The translations under genes were made by a program, and so were the position numbers. The notes below the pieces were generated by a model. The model did not search any database. It was given only the letters and a program-made list of their open reading frames with translations, and was not told the origin of the DNA. Of a stretch of DNA of 64,000 bases, positions 33,343 to 46,432 are shown one piece after another. The DNA comes from Epinephelus fuscoguttatus (lineage: Eukaryota > Chordata > Actinopteri > Perciformes > Serranidae): NCBI RefSeq assembly GCF_011397635.1, contig NC_064758.1:17762513-17826512 (forward strand). The letters are read 5' to 3'. The number at the start of each line of letters is the position of its first letter. Positions within the stretch are counted from its first letter, which is position 1.

Positions 33343-33416
<74 letters not shown>
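33343..33416 (+). repeat. (CA)n microsatellite, about 37 uninterrupted units
   Basis: The longest pure dinucleotide tract in the window (74 bases), so likely polymorphic. Confidence 0.97.
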
Positions 33417-33420
<4 letters not shown>

Positions 33421-35817
33421 TTTATCCTCCTCAGGACATGTGTGAGCATGTAAAAACCGCATCTGAGTTATGTCTCCCTCACCCTTCTGTTGCAACATCA
33501 TAAGCCCCGCCCTCCTTAAAGACTGTTGCTATGCTTGTTCAGCTTTACAGTCTCTCCCAGCATATACAGTTTACAATAGTAGTTACACATTTTTTAAACA
33601 ACAAGGTCTTACATAGTACTTCATACAGAGGTAAACAAAAACATGCTTCTCATTTCTACCTAATGACTGTGGGTTTTGTCAGCTGAAAAGACAATTTGGC
33701 CTAATTAAAATTCCTTAAGATAACTGGAGGGTTTAGATGCTTAGATATAGAAGACAAATGGTTAAATGAATAAACCTTTATGTTTGTATTTTTAATTTAA
33801 CTGAGAAAAGAATGTGAGGATCAGTTTGGTAAACATAATGCTGTCTTACAAGTTTGGCAGATCCATCCGTCCATCCTGAAACCAGGTTGCAGGGGCAGCA
33901 GGCTAAGCAAAGTGTTCCAGACGTCCGGATCACCTCAACTGACCCCTTTCAACATGAAGGAGCAGCAGCAATCTCGAAGGCCGACCCCACCCACCATTCT
34001 GAAGAAACTCATTTTGTTGCCTGTTTTCCGGTCCTAATGTAATAGAGTGTTCCAGGGATGACATTCTTCTTTAGGCTGACATAGGAGGTTAGTGTCACCC
34101 TGGTCCTCTCGTCAAAAAGCACAATACTTACACATTTTGTAAAGCAAGATAATCTTCATAAATGAGCACCAGTTTCATGATTACTGAAGCCAAAAGGCAA
34201 CTGCCGGAAGTGAAAGGCTAATGTTAGGCTATAAACAAACTACAGTATGGTTGCATGACTTAACATCCCTACCACAATGAGGCTTTAAATCCATGTTTGG
34301 CATGATGATGTTCTGTAGTCTCATTTAGCCACTTGTTAGGAACTGCCTTTTTTAAGACACATAGACACTTCAAAGTTCATGGGTGAAGTTTTAACTGACA
34401 TAATGTCATAGGACAAAATGGAAAAGTCTCTTCAGCTTGTGTTAATTATTAACCAGTGAAAGCTCAAGTTGTGCAGCCACATTTTGAATTCTGGTGGAGA
34501 ACCCCAAAGAGCCAATTTGATGTAATTATGCAGCCAAAATCAAAAATGGCTGAACATTTATTTTCAGAGTAATTTCCAATCTGTATGCAGAGAGATGTTT
34601 AAAGTCCCACTGCTATTTTCCTATTTTCCTACCATCACCTCAAATCTGGGGTCAGCTGAACATATATGCTGGAAACGCATGAGTCCATTTTGAAGCTACT
34701 TTCAAACCATGTGAACAGACATTTTCCCTCAGGCCCTGAGATCCCTGATTTCATTCTGTCTGCCATCCTGTTACTTTCAGCTGACCGAGTGAAGCCTCAG
34801 CTGGTGATGTGGGACACCTGCACATGTACGCTACTGTACATCGCTTCAGCTCAGACCATTCAACCAATACACATGTTCATGTTGAAGATCCAACATTCTG
34901 ATTTTGATTTTCCTGAACTACATTATCTAATGCAGTTAAAATGGATGAAGAGTAGCCGTTGATGTGTAGTACAGTGTAGTCAGCTAATGAATAAATGTAC
35001 CAGGGGAAAAAAAGCTGCTGGTTACAGCCCATGTGACTTCACATTTATATTTTTATTGGAGTGTACTTTTTTTTTCTCAGTTTCCATAAATACGAAGATG
35101 AGATGAGACAGAAAATTAAAGGCAGACATAAATCTGATGTTACTTGGCCTTTGTATTTAAAATGTAACCTTTGTTTTTGTTGTTCTAAAATGAAAGCACC
35201 AGCTTGTATGGATGTGGTTCTTACAAAAATACTTTTAAATGTTGTCCCCTTAGAGCAGTTTAATCCTTTGTTTGCAACTATTTAGGTGAATTGATAATCA
35301 CTTGCATTTGCTCTTGCAGTTTTTTAACTAGAATATTTAAACATATATTCTAGTCGGTGCAGATCCTGAAAATAAAAATAACATACAACAACGAAAGAAA
35401 AATTTCATAAGATTAATCTGCAAATCCATCTTTACAGAAGCAGCATTCCTCCCCACAAACCTTTAAATTATGATAAACAAAGTAATGTGCAACACACAGT
35501 ATTTCCTTTTTATTTAATTGTGTAGCCTTTTATGATGGCTTCACATGTTTGAATATTTATTTCAATCTACCTCTATATTAAAATGTAACAAAATGTGACA
35601 AACGTTCCTATATATTTTTGGCTATATGTACTTTTTTGCTGTTGTGTTTATTTATTTGTTTTACTTGTGTGTTTATGTGTATTGCCATTGTTTTATCTTG
35701 AGACTCTCTTGGCCAGACGAATGTTGAACAGTGGAGAAAAGTGTGTTTTCTGGATGCGTTTATTTCATGGATAGCACAGATACATGGGAGCAGAGGATGA
35801 AAAGGATGAAGGAAGGA

Positions 35818-35819
<2 letters not shown>
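33417..35819. other. Gene-free stretch
   Basis: No coding, RNA-gene or clear repeat signal. A short piece near 34190 (GAAGCCAAAAGGCAACTGCC) resembles the repeat at 4911-5400. Confidence 0.45.

Positions 35820-35851
<32 letters not shown>
35820..35851 (+). repeat. (TG)n microsatellite
   Basis: About 15 uninterrupted TG units. Confidence 0.95.
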
Positions 35852-35852
<1 letters not shown>

Positions 35853-36992
35853 AGGGGTGTTACTGTATGAAGCTTGATGGTGTGTCACTGAAGCACGAGC
35901 ACAGTTCACTGCTCAGGCACAAAGCTCTAAGTGACTGCCGTCCCCCTCCTCCTGATGCTAATAAGCAGATCTGGGTCAGCTCAACCTCTCAAACACAAAC
36001 ACACATGGTTACATACCCACTGGTAAGGCACACACAATCACATCTATCCACACATCCCCACTCACACAAACATGCACATACGGTGACAAACTAAAACAAA
36101 TACACCCCCATGGATTCTCTCCTCTCACACACACACATACACATACACACACACACTGACATCCATTCCTCCCAGGAGGCAAGACGTGACATTGTGTCGC
36201 TGTCCGTGCACAATGCTCACAGCTCTCTGCTTGTTGTGCTTGTCATCCAGGCAGCGATGATGAGGTGCAGGGGAACTAATAGGCTACAAGCACTCTGGGA
36301 CTGCCACGCGTGATGCCAAGCAGCCTCCATTTTGTGGAGGAATGAACAGACTGCTATTTCCCACTGATGGGGAGGGGAAGGAGGGGGAAATATCATGTTC
36401 AATAGGATCAGTCATGTTTAGTGTTTATGAATAACACAATCATTTGATAATGTCCATTATTATATTAAGTTTTAATCATTCGTTGTTGTTTTTATATCAA
36501 TTTCATTTGTGGTTCCCATTTAATGTGATGTGATTGGAAGTGAGTGGAAAATCCAATGTTAAATACAGGATTGAACTTTATTCATTGTTTACCTTTATAT
36601 ATGATCTTTTTTCTACTAGTGTCTTTTTCACATTGCTCAAGGGTACACTGGCAGGAATAGTCATATATTTTCCTAACAGTTAAGCATCAACTCCAGAGAT
36701 TAGAACCAGCAACCACTAAACTAAGCTCACTTCTAGAACATATTGGGGGGTTTCACTAACCTTTCCGTCAAATACTGTTTTGTGGAGGCAGGAAAAGACT
36801 GTGACTTCTGTCAGAAAACATCTGCCAGTGATGATTATGAATGTGATTATGAATCCCAGCATTCTGGAGTCATTTCCATTTTGTTGTCCTGACAACACAG
36901 AATTTTCTTTCATAAACATCCGTGTACATTTTCAACATCCCTTTAAGCCAGTAAGGGCTGTGTGATATTATTATTATTATTGTTATTATAAT
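35852..36992. other. Gene-free stretch
   Basis: CA-rich but not repetitive to 36160; nothing identified after that. Confidence 0.45.
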
Positions 36993-37098
36993 TATTATTA
37001 TCAATTTCAATTCAAATTGATAATAATAGAAATTACTATATTAAGTAGGCTACAGTATTGCCCATTAATTCACAGGAGCAAAAACTCCTGTGAATTAA
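36993..37098. repeat. Two adjacent perfect hairpins
   Basis: The first has 15-bp arms (36993-37007 and 37014-37028, TATTATTATCAATTT) with a 6-base loop. The second has 14-bp arms (37065-37078 and 37085-37098, TTAATTCACAGGAG) with a 6-base loop. Both are perfect matches. Confidence 0.9.
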
Positions 37099-37165
37099 CA
37101 CAAATTAATTTGTAAATGTGGGGTTGACTGGCTGAAGACACAGAAAGAAAAGAAGACAAAACCTA

Positions 37166-37190
37166 GTGTGTGTGTGTGTGTGTGTGTGTG
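37166..37190 (+). repeat. (GT)n microsatellite
   Basis: About 12 GT units ending in CGCG. Confidence 0.95.
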
Positions 37191-37354
37191 CGCGTCCGCA
37201 TGTGTAATAGAGAGTGAGTGAAGGAATGACGGAGGGAGAAAGAGAGGCCAGTTTACGTAACGATCCTGACTCTGAGCACTTCTGATATATCAGAGCCACA
37301 CTGCGGACAAAAACCCCTACAACCTCCATGACTCTCCTCCGCACCCTGTCACGC

Positions 37355-37357
<3 letters not shown>

Positions 37358-37402
<45 letters not shown>
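37358..37402 (+). repeat. (CA)n microsatellite
   Basis: About 22 CA units, then a short CCCA repeat. Confidence 0.95.
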
Positions 37403-37404
<2 letters not shown>

Positions 37405-37486
37405 ACCCACTCACCCCTCTTTGAGTAACGTACACTGTACACTTACACCCACTACCATCTCTCTGTCTCCCTCCTCTTTTTTCTTT

Positions 37487-37491
<5 letters not shown>

Positions 37492-37574
<83 letters not shown>
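37492..37574 (+). repeat. (TC)n(AC)n compound microsatellite
   Basis: About 20 TC units run directly into about 21 AC units. Confidence 0.96.
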
Positions 37575-37576
<2 letters not shown>

Positions 37577-37686
37577 CTGTCACTACCACTCTCTTCAGTC
37601 TCTGGCCCTGTAAGCCCAGCAGATCTTTTTGGGCCATAGAGTGATTAATGTGTTTGTGCACCTGTCACTATTCATGCATTCATGAA

Positions 37687-37712
37687 TGTGTGTGTGTGTG
37701 TGTGTGTGTGTG
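37687..37712 (+). repeat. (GT)n microsatellite
   Basis: About 13 GT units. Confidence 0.95.
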
Positions 37713-38768
37713 AAGGGTATTTCTAAAAATACAAGTATTCTAATTTTTCAGCATGTGTGCATACATGGATGTATATCTGTGTTTCATGCTGGCAAGCCCT
37801 GACTTGTTAACATGGCAGGCACCAGAATTTTTTCTCTCCCTGTGTTAAGGAGGAGCTTCTCCAGTTCAGGGTGGTGTTAAGAAAATAGTAATTTTTCATT
37901 AATTCTGAGTTATTTATAAAGAACTTCTCATTTTTTCAACAACAGCAGCTATGGCAAACAGCACATTCAATGTAAATGTAGTTTTTAATTGAATGTGGCC
38001 AAAATATCTTCAACAGAAAAGCTAAAAGCCTGATACAAGTGACCACAAGGCAATGACAAAACTGTCTTTCTCTTGCAAAGATGAGACACCTCAGCAGTGG
38101 ACAGCACCCATGCAGCCACAGTTAATAACAGCACATCTTCCAGAATACGGTAAATCACTCACATAATGTAGCCTAACATGCCTGAACACATACACACCAG
38201 CATTTTTTTAAATTCTAAAATATATTTTGATAGGAGATACAAATTCTTGCTCATATACAGTCTGGTTTAAATAGTAACCAGGCCCTTTCCTTATCTATTC
38301 ACCAAGGCTAAACTAGTGTTGGTCATCTCATAGGGCTTAATGCTTACATACAGTGTAGTACGACCTCTGGTGGTGAAAAGTAGGCATATTTTTCAAAATT
38401 CACATTTACTGTAAATGCGCGTAAATACGGTGCACATACAGTAACAGTAATGTACTGTGACATTACTGTTACAGGCCTCAGTCGCAGAGCAGATAAACAA
38501 GGAACTTTTAGCTGAAAATTACAAAAATAGGCTAAGCCATAAAAATGTGTTTGAAACAGTAAAACCAAGACATGTATTTTATTTTACTCTCTTTTATATT
38601 AAGTACATTTTACGTATTTTTGCTCGAGTATTACTCGGATATTTTTCTACATATTGCTGAAATCACTGTCTGTATGCTTTAAAAAAAGTCGATTTAAAAG
38701 AGTTGGAACTAAATTTCGGCGACATCAATATTCCACTCGGCTGTATTTTGCAGTGACACACTTCCAAA
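37713..38768. other. actr5 upstream region
   Basis: Non-coding. It contains the CTCF-like motif at 38355 and a short, moderately GC-rich promoter just before the ATG. Confidence 0.45.
38355..38373 (-). promoter_or_regulatory. Weaker CTCF-like motif upstream of actr5
   Basis: GTACGACCTCTGGTGG on plus is CCACCAGAGGTCGTAC on minus. The CCACCAGAGG half is intact and the GGC half departs by one base. It lies about 400 bases upstream of the actr5 ATG. Confidence 0.35.
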
Positions 38769-41700
38769 ATGGCCGCCAATCAGGAACCGGTGTTTCAGAT
38801 TTTCTCATTTCAGGACTGTAAATTTTCTCCGGACCCGGTTTTTGAGCTCCCGGCCCAGTGTCAGACCCCCACACAGGTCCCTATAGTGATAGACAACGGC
38901 TCCTTCCAGACCCGGGCCGGCTGGGCTGCTCCGGAGGCGGACTTTGACTCCCCGCGGCTGCTCTTCAGGTCGGTAGCGGCGCGCAGCAGAGGGGCAGCCC
39001 GCAGCGAGACCCAGATCGGTAACGATATCCCAAACCTGGAGCCGCTGCGGTGGCTGCTGAAGAGCCAGTTCGACCGGAACGTGGTGGTTAACTTCGAGAT
39101 CCAGGAGCTCATCTTCGACTATGTGTTCACGCACCTGGGCATCAGCTCAGAGGTCAGTGGTGGACGGGGGCTGGTGTGTCGTGGTGCCGACATTTATATC
39201 ACATACACGGCAAATAATGCTTCCACGTCTCCTCCTCTTCAATGAGATCACACTTAAACTAGAGAGCTAAGGCTAATTTTTAATGCAGCCATTTAATATG
39301 TATTTTCTTTCCTGTCCTATTAGTGCCTCTTCAAAATGAGTATGAAAAGTTTCTACACTTAAGTAATATCCAAGGGTCTCTTTTGGTCTCAGGGGGCACA
39401 TCTCCGTCAGTATTTACACAATGTGCATTTGTCCCCCTGATAAAAACATGAAAGTAGCAGAAGACTTTTGACAAAATTACATTTACCAATTACAATTACA
39501 CCAGAAATTAATGCAGACAAGACACAAATTGGTACACAAAAACACCAGAATGCAGGAAATTAAGTGTTTGATTCTCAAACCCTTTTTTCATGTCTCCACT
39601 ACAATCTTGAAACAAAACCTTTGCTCATCATAATTTTACCAGAGCCTGAGGAAACATGCTCAACAGTCCAAAAATTGAAGATACCAGGTTTACTTTCATG
39701 CTGGACAAAAAATAAAAAATGCTGAATAGTGTTCATGTGGAATGACTTTTTAGTCAATTGACCAATAGTTTCAATGGAAGCATACATAAATGTATAAAAT
39801 GCACAAAAAGTAGAGCACAATGCAAAAATACAATCGTTAAACTATGCATAAAACTTAATTTAGTTGACTATATTAATTTAGTTCAATATAGAGGACTACA
39901 CTAATGCCAAAAGCAAAGGTACCTAATTTTTTGGCATCATAATATTTTCAATTTGACCAGCCAAAATACCAGAGGAAGACCATGATAATTCTAAAAAAAT
40001 ATGTTTTTAAACATCAAAATAGGAGAAGTCTATATGTACAGTAATATGTTGTATTTCTAATGTTACACATAGACTTTTCTGTACTTTTAACTCCATGGAA
40101 AGTGTCAGGTGTTCTTATCATTCATCAAACCTGTTCCTCCTGATAATGTAGTTCTGCTATGGCAAAACAGAATAAAATGAAGACATGTTTGTGGACATAA
40201 AGGTCTGTAACTACTTTGGGTACATCCTAATTCCCTTAATCACATCCATGTTTCCCTCAACCGTGTCTTTTCCTTGGTTTATGTGCCCAGATTAGTTAAA
40301 CCACAGAGTGTGACTGGTGTATATTCTGTTTTTGAAAATTAGCATTTAGTAATCTAGGTTATGATTAAAATGATCTATAGTTTGTAGAATTTTTTTTTAG
40401 CAACCTGAATGTTTTAGGGAAAGTGGAAATGATGCAAAAAGATTTTCAGCCTCACATATGACTGAATGAAAATGATGACAAACAACTAAAATATATTTAT
40501 TGTTAAAAACTCTCCTCTCACAAACTAATATTATCAGTGATGCAGAGAAACTTATTTCTAATGAATAAAGAAAAAAAAAGTTTGTTTTATTTATAGTAGT
40601 TCAGGCTGGTAATATTTTGCCATTTTTGTTTTATATGTAATGACAGACTAACTCATCATGACAACCAGATGATCAAACAGCATTACTTCCTCTATGCTTT
40701 TGCAGGGCAGCGTGGAACACCCCATTGTGCTGACAGAGGCGCCCTGTAACCCACTGCACTGTCGTCAGATGATGTCAGAGTTGTTGTTTGAGTGCTACCG
40801 CGTCCCACATGTCTCCTACGGCGTGGACAGCTTGTACAGTTTCTACCACAATAACGCTCAAAGGGACCTCCAGCCACCACACACCGGCATCGTCCTGTCT
40901 TCAGGATACCACTGTTCACACATCCTGCCGGTTATTAACGGCAGGTGAGGATTCACAGACAGCTGCTTTATTGTTTGCCCTGTCAAAGTTCATTTTAAAT
41001 AATTTTACTAGTATTATTTTTCTCTGAGAAATGCTTTTCTTCTCTGTCATACACACATTTTGCACTGTTTGTTCTGTAGAGTCACATTTTTGATATGGTT
41101 TTGTTTCAAGGTTTGATGCAGTGAATTGTAAGCGTGTGAACGTGGCTGGGAGTCAGGCAGCTTCTTACCTGCAGCGTCTCCTTCAGCTGAAGTACCCAGG
41201 TCACCTTGCCGCCATCACACTCAGCCGTGTGGAGGAACTGCTGCATGAACACAGTTATATTGCTGTGGATTACCATGATGGTACAGTCTGTCAGTGTAAA
41301 CATATAGATATACTGATGAACTTAGAGCTCCTCTGGGCAAGTTCACAACTCTGTTAAATTTTTCAGTAGCTGAAGGTCCCCCAAATTTATCTTATGTAAT
41401 ATTAATTAACTTTAACTTTCTTTTGTACCTTCCATTTCCTCTTTGTTGCGTTCTCCACAGAGCTGGAAAAGTGGCGCAGCCCAGAGTTTTATGAGCGGGA
41501 GGTTCACCGTATGCAGCTTCCCTTCTCGGGTAAGGTGCCGGGCGGCTGTGTGAGCGTGGAGGAGAGGCAGGAGAGACGAGCTCAGCAGCTTCGACGGCTT
41601 CAGGAGATCAACGCTCGCCGCCGGGAAGAGAAACTGCTGCAGGACCAAGAAAGGCTAGACAGACTTATGGCAGTACAGGTAAGGGGCCTATTTTATCATT

Positions 41701-44605
41701 TATGGTTTATTCTTTAGGCTTTGTTTGTTTGTTTGTTTTTTTAGATGACTTAAGATTTAATCTGCAGACTTTTTGAACCATTTACATCTGATGATTACAA
41801 ATAGACAAACTATAAGAAGTTTCATGGTTTTTCTAAGGAATTTTGTGTGTTCTCTACAACAGTAACTATAAAACATCCAAAATAAAAAGTATCTCTGAAA
41901 GGGAAACTAAGTTATTTTTGAAACTGAACCCTTTTCTTCCATGTTTTTGTGTTTTGAATCGACTAATGGAGGCAACAATTTTTGGAACTGGTCCATTATT
42001 AGGAGAGACTGCTGTAGCTGCAGGAGTGAAACAGGCAGCAGTTTAATTCCTCCAGTTGTGCATGTCGATTTACATCTATTAAACGTTACTGTTTTTGCCG
42101 CTGACAGGCTCAGAGTGTTATTTTAAGTGTCTGACAACATCACAGAAAAGACCCTTTTGCTGATCTGGTCTGTCAGTGTGCGTATCCAAGTCTTGCCCAA
42201 GTCTCTTTCTAAAATCTAGGACTTTTCCACATTATCATGACATTAAAAATATGTTTGATAGCACTAAGCTAGGTCCACCTGTATTCCAACACAACAAACT
42301 CTCCCCAGCACTCCTCTCTCCAACTCTAACGTTTCCATCATTATTTTTCCTGAAACACGTCACCTCTGTCTTCCTCTTGAACTGAGGGTGCATAATTGTT
42401 GTCTCTATTAGTCACTTAGAAACAGACACATGGAAAAGTAGGGTCGATGTTGAAAATAACAGTTGGCATGTGGACACATGGATGCAGACCATACACACAT
42501 ATTCTGGTCTTGCCAAAGCATAAAGGGATATTCTGATAAAATATGGCGGGGTTTACAAAACATAATAGGATATGAGATAGCAAAAACATGTAAGATACTT
42601 TACTTGGGGAATCTAACACAAGACATAATACAAAAAGAGGATGAGTATCTTATTACGAGATTGTGGTATAAAGTAGAACCACTGACCGAGGAGCAGTGGG
42701 TGTTCACTTTGGAAGAAATATTTGTAATGGAGAAACTTACACATAAATGCAGCTAGTGTGTGCTGCACACTGATCATAGAGATTGTGTGTGTGCAGGAGC
42801 TGCTGGAGGACGGCCTGTTGGATCAGTTTCATAAGAGCTTGGTGGAGCTCAACATGGATTCCGCAGAGGAGCTGCAGTCTTACATCAACAAACTGCAGCT
42901 GGCCGTGGAGCAGGGCAGACAGAAACTGCTGCACAGCGACGGGGCAGAGGGAAAGACGGAGGTGGGTGGTACTGCACCAAATCGGAGAGAAAATGAATCA
43001 GGAGATCTTGACTCTTTGTTATCTTGTGAGCGCTTTGTGCGCATCTGGAGGCACTGAGTCTGGAAGAACATTTGGGTAGCTAAAAAAATGCTTCCTATGA
43101 AATCTTGAAGTGTATCCTGTGTTTAACTGGGAGCCAGTGGAGGTCATCAAGAACTGGGGTGATGTGGTCATGTGAGCAGGATCTAATAAGTAGGCAAGCG
43201 GCAGAGTTTTGTACATACTGACGGTTATTTAGGACATTGTTTGTAATGCTGTAGAGGATGCTGTTGCCGTAGTCATGTCTGGATGTTACAAGTGCATGGA
43301 TGAGTGTTTCAGCAGCAGAGGGAGACAGAGAGGTTTGGAGGTGGGCAGTGTTATGGAGGTGAAAGAAGGCTGTTCTGGTGATGTGGTTGACGTGAGGCAG
43401 GAAGGAGAGGTTGGGGTTAAAGACAACTCTGAGGTTGCGGACTTGGGTGGAGGGGGTGATGATGGAGCCATCAATGTTGAGAGCGAAATCCTGGGTGGGG
43501 TGAGTAAGGGAGTGTGGGCCAATGATTAAGATTTCTGACTTATTGTAACTTGAGTGTATACCATTATTACATGAAAAGTGGCAACAGTAACAAGGAAGCA
43601 AAGTGGACAAACTTCTCTGTATTCTCCTCAAAAGTAATGACAGCAGCTGATCAACTCGGGAGCCACTGAGCTGAGGTCACATTTGAATGTGCCAAAAATT
43701 AATTAGGGCTACATGTCATCGCCACAAATGTGCTGCAGGGCTCTACAGGGTCCGTCCTTGTTTGCTGCAGTGGATGTGCCGCAGCTGACACGAAGCCTGA
43801 GGCTGTTCTCTTGCTCTCTGCCAGGTGTCTGAGCTGGAGCAGCCGATGGACGAGGGAGACGGAGTGGCGCTGATGGATCCTGACTTCCCTGAGGACACGC
43901 TGCCAGAAAAACCTGCTAATGTGGTTCAGGTAGTGGCACAGAGACACTGGAGCTTCCCAGACAGATATTTAGATCCTCATTAATGCTGCACAGGCAATTA
44001 TCTGCCAGTTTACTGTGTGGCAGGATGTGTTAGAAAACTTTTTGTCCTGCATTATAACAAACTAACTTTTCTCATAAGCTGAAACACTTGGTATATGGCA
44101 CATTGACATCAGTGAAAATTAGTTTGATCTTGTCTCCAGCCCGTGTTCAACATGGCAGAGTACCACCAGCTGTTTGTTGGGACAGAGCGTCTGCGGTGTC
44201 CAGAGATCCTTTTCCAGCCCTCGCCGACCGGAGAAGACCAGATGGGGCTGATGGAGACGCTGCAGTACGTCCTGGCCAGGTAATAATGCAGCGGGACAGG
44301 TCTGCAAGCATCACACACATTGTCTCTTTTATTTCTTATATTAACCTTAGTCATTTTTTGTTCAGAAAATGAACAAAAAACATTGATAACATTGATACAT
44401 CACTGTTCATGTCTGTCTTGCATCTTCTGTACCACATACAGATACACTCCAGAGCAGCAGGAGGCGCTGGTGAGCAATGTGTTTCTGACAGGAGGGAACA
44501 TGCAGTACCCTGGGATGAAGGAGAGAGTGGAGAGAGAACTGTTGGCTATGAGGCCGTTCCAGTCACACTTCAAGGTACAAGATCCTTTTTAAAACCCTAC
44601 GCGTG

Positions 44606-44637
<32 letters not shown>

Positions 44638-45233
44638 ACCCACTCCTAACTCAAGAGCCAGACCGTGCTGCTCTGAATCTCTTCCCACATCACGTGTTTT
44701 AGATGTTGACCCAAGAAAGACACATCTTTTCATTGTTTGTCAACATCTTGTACATATAATACAAATACAAAAAATTTGAACTGTGATATAATTACTGTGC
44801 TTGTTTGCACAGAACATATATTATGACTGATCGGACACAGTTGTAACTGCTCAAATACTTCAAACATAATCTTGCAATAACATTTTAACTCTGATGGACT
44901 CCTTCCTAGGTGACAATGGCGTCGCGGCCAGCCCTGGACGCCTGGTACGGGGCAAGAGACTGGGCCTTGGAGCATCTACCTAGTGGAGAGGGAGGAGCAG
45001 CAGAGGGATGGATCAGCAGACAGGAGTATGAGGAGAAAGGAGGCGAGTACCTGAGTGAGCACTGTGCCTCTAACATCTTTGTTCCCATGAAAATCGCAAA
45101 ACCAGTTCCTGCTCGCCCCACAGAACAATCTCTTACCACACTGACATCAAGCGGAGCTTCTGCTGCCGTCACCACAGTTACATCTGCTGCCTGTGCTATT
45201 GTTGCTGCTGATGTTTCCATGGTAACCTCCTGA
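38769..45233 (+). CDS. actr5: Actin-related protein 5 (INO80 complex subunit)
   Basis: Nine exons: 38769-39152, 40706-40944, 41111-41280, 41461-41678, 42797-42961, 43825-43929, 44140-44279, 44442-44574, 44910-45233. Phases agree and give 625 residues (human 607). ARP5 with INO80 and IES6 forms the module that grips the nucleosome during sliding, in the nucleus. The actin fold shows phosphate loop 1 ([14 protein letters not shown], about residue 41), phosphate loop 2 ([17 protein letters not shown]) and the adenosine region ([18 protein letters not shown]). The insertion that sets ARP5 apart from actin is a long charged helical stretch from [20 protein letters not shown] to [15 protein letters not shown] and the acidic linker of exon 6. 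After [14 protein letters not shown] comes a low-complexity Thr/Ser/Ala tail of about 45 residues. The start follows AAA in good context (CCAAAATGG). Introns 4 and 5 hold LINE remnants. Confidence 0.96.
39153..40705 (+). other. actr5 intron 1 (1.55 kb): nothing identified
   Basis: AT-rich with many A/T runs. No exon, RNA or repeat signature was recognised. Confidence 0.6.
42430..42756 (+). mobile_element. L1-clade LINE fragment: C-terminus of ORF2, in actr5 intron 4
   Basis: An open stretch ends at a stop at 42754-42756. It reads [19 protein letters not shown], then [25 protein letters not shown] and [10 protein letters not shown]1/Tx1 ORF2 proteins end with this arrangement: an HIFW-C motif of the terminal zinc-finger-like region, then an ITR.W and W...EI..ME.L tail. 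It is a 5'-truncated insertion in the same orientation as actr5. Confidence 0.8.
43095..43600 (-). mobile_element. CR1/L2-group LINE reverse-transcriptase fragment, in actr5 intron 5
   Basis: The minus-strand frame reads [66 protein letters not shown] and [17 protein letters not shown]. These are the palm/thumb motifs of fish L2/CR1-like reverse transcriptases, where LVTSRLDYCNSLL and LHWLPV are near-invariant. The catalytic FADD region and 3' UTR are absent. The fragment is antisense to actr5. Confidence 0.85.
44601..44638 (+). repeat. (GC)n(AC)n microsatellite in actr5 intron 8
   Basis: A short GCGC run, then about 14 AC units, starting about 25 bases after the exon 8 donor. Confidence 0.9.
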
Positions 45234-46135
45234 ACTGAGATCTCAATCATGACGAGTCTCCGATATTCGTGAATCCCGGAAATTATTTTTGAAAGAAGTG
45301 TTTACTGTCATTCAGTTTGACTTGACTTGACTTTGACCTGCTTCAACATTGGTTTCTGACCTCTAATGTTTCCCAGCATGCCCTTCAACATCACCCACAG
45401 AGCAGGTATGAACTTGATGCTTTAGTCACAGGTGACGAAGACTTTGCTTTTTGGTTCTGAGGGACTGAAAACAAAACTGTATGTGAATTGTTGAGGATTC
45501 AAATTGATGGTCCTGCCCAAACATGATTGTAACTGCAAATAATAGTGTATGTCTTAGAGTGGTCTGCTATTCGACATTTCTCTGTGGAGGTTTAAGAAAA
45601 CACCATCAAACAATAATATAAGCTCAGAAATACAAGGTTCATTAGCAGTAGCTGTTTTTGCAGTGTTAAGACATCATTTTCCTTTATGTACCAACAGCCA
45701 ACATTCAGGAATGTTGAATGGTAATGCACTTCCTGTTTGTTCTTTATCGGCATCTATCTGTTTCTGGTCTCCTGTGACTTTTGTAACTTCCTGACTGGAA
45801 CTGTTTTGGAAATACAATTTTGTTTTATTTTCATAATGCTTGCCAAAACCGCAAGAGACTATTCATACTGAGTGGTCATCAAATGAAAGATCTTAAAAAG
45901 GACTAGTGGGATTATTTTGTATTACTGTGTAAATAGAGTTTGTTGTTTGTATATTTTAAAATTATATATTTTCACTGATGTGAACAGCTTTTGATTGAAT
46001 GGCAGCATGAGAAGAAAGTCTGGCAGCTGTCTGAAGCAGCTGGTTACAGAAGAACAGTCTTTTATGTCAGTCCCCCTTCTTCAGTCCTGTCTTTTTTCTT
46101 TCACTACAGCCCACTTTAAAAACAATTAAAGGTTC
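45234..46135 (+). other. actr5 3' UTR
   Basis: Non-coding sequence to a candidate ATTAAA signal at 46125-46130, followed by GT-containing sequence. The end is uncertain. Confidence 0.4.
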
Positions 46136-46432
46136 AGTTCACTGAAATTATAGACACAGGCACACGCATTCTTATATTTCTATCTTAGTGAGGACCCTCA
46201 TTGACATATGGCATTACCTAGCCTTTTACCCTTATCTTAACCATCACAACTAAATGCCTAACCGTAACCTAAACCTAATTTCAACCCGAACCCTAAAACC
46301 AAGTCTTTACCCTCAAACAGGCCTTTGAAAAAATGAGGACTGGCCAAAATGTCCTTACTTTGCAAAAATGTCCTTGCTCTGTTGCTGAAATTTGTTTTTT
46401 GGTCATCACTGTGTAGCATGTACAAGTACTTA

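Noticed and set aside
34666-34962. 98-codon open frame
   Set aside because: No similarity to any family I know, no splice partners, and AT-rich surroundings.
41990-42200. Repeat-like stretch with GCCGCTGACAGGCTCAGAG in actr5 intron 4
   Set aside because: It seemed familiar as a percomorph repeat, but I could not define ends or class.
43275-43529. Plus-strand Gly/Val/Glu-rich open frame
   Set aside because: It is the antisense of the LINE reverse-transcriptase fragment.
46250-46310. CCTAACC/CTAAACC words resembling telomere repeats
   Set aside because: Irregular spacing and mixed units; not a TTAGGG array.
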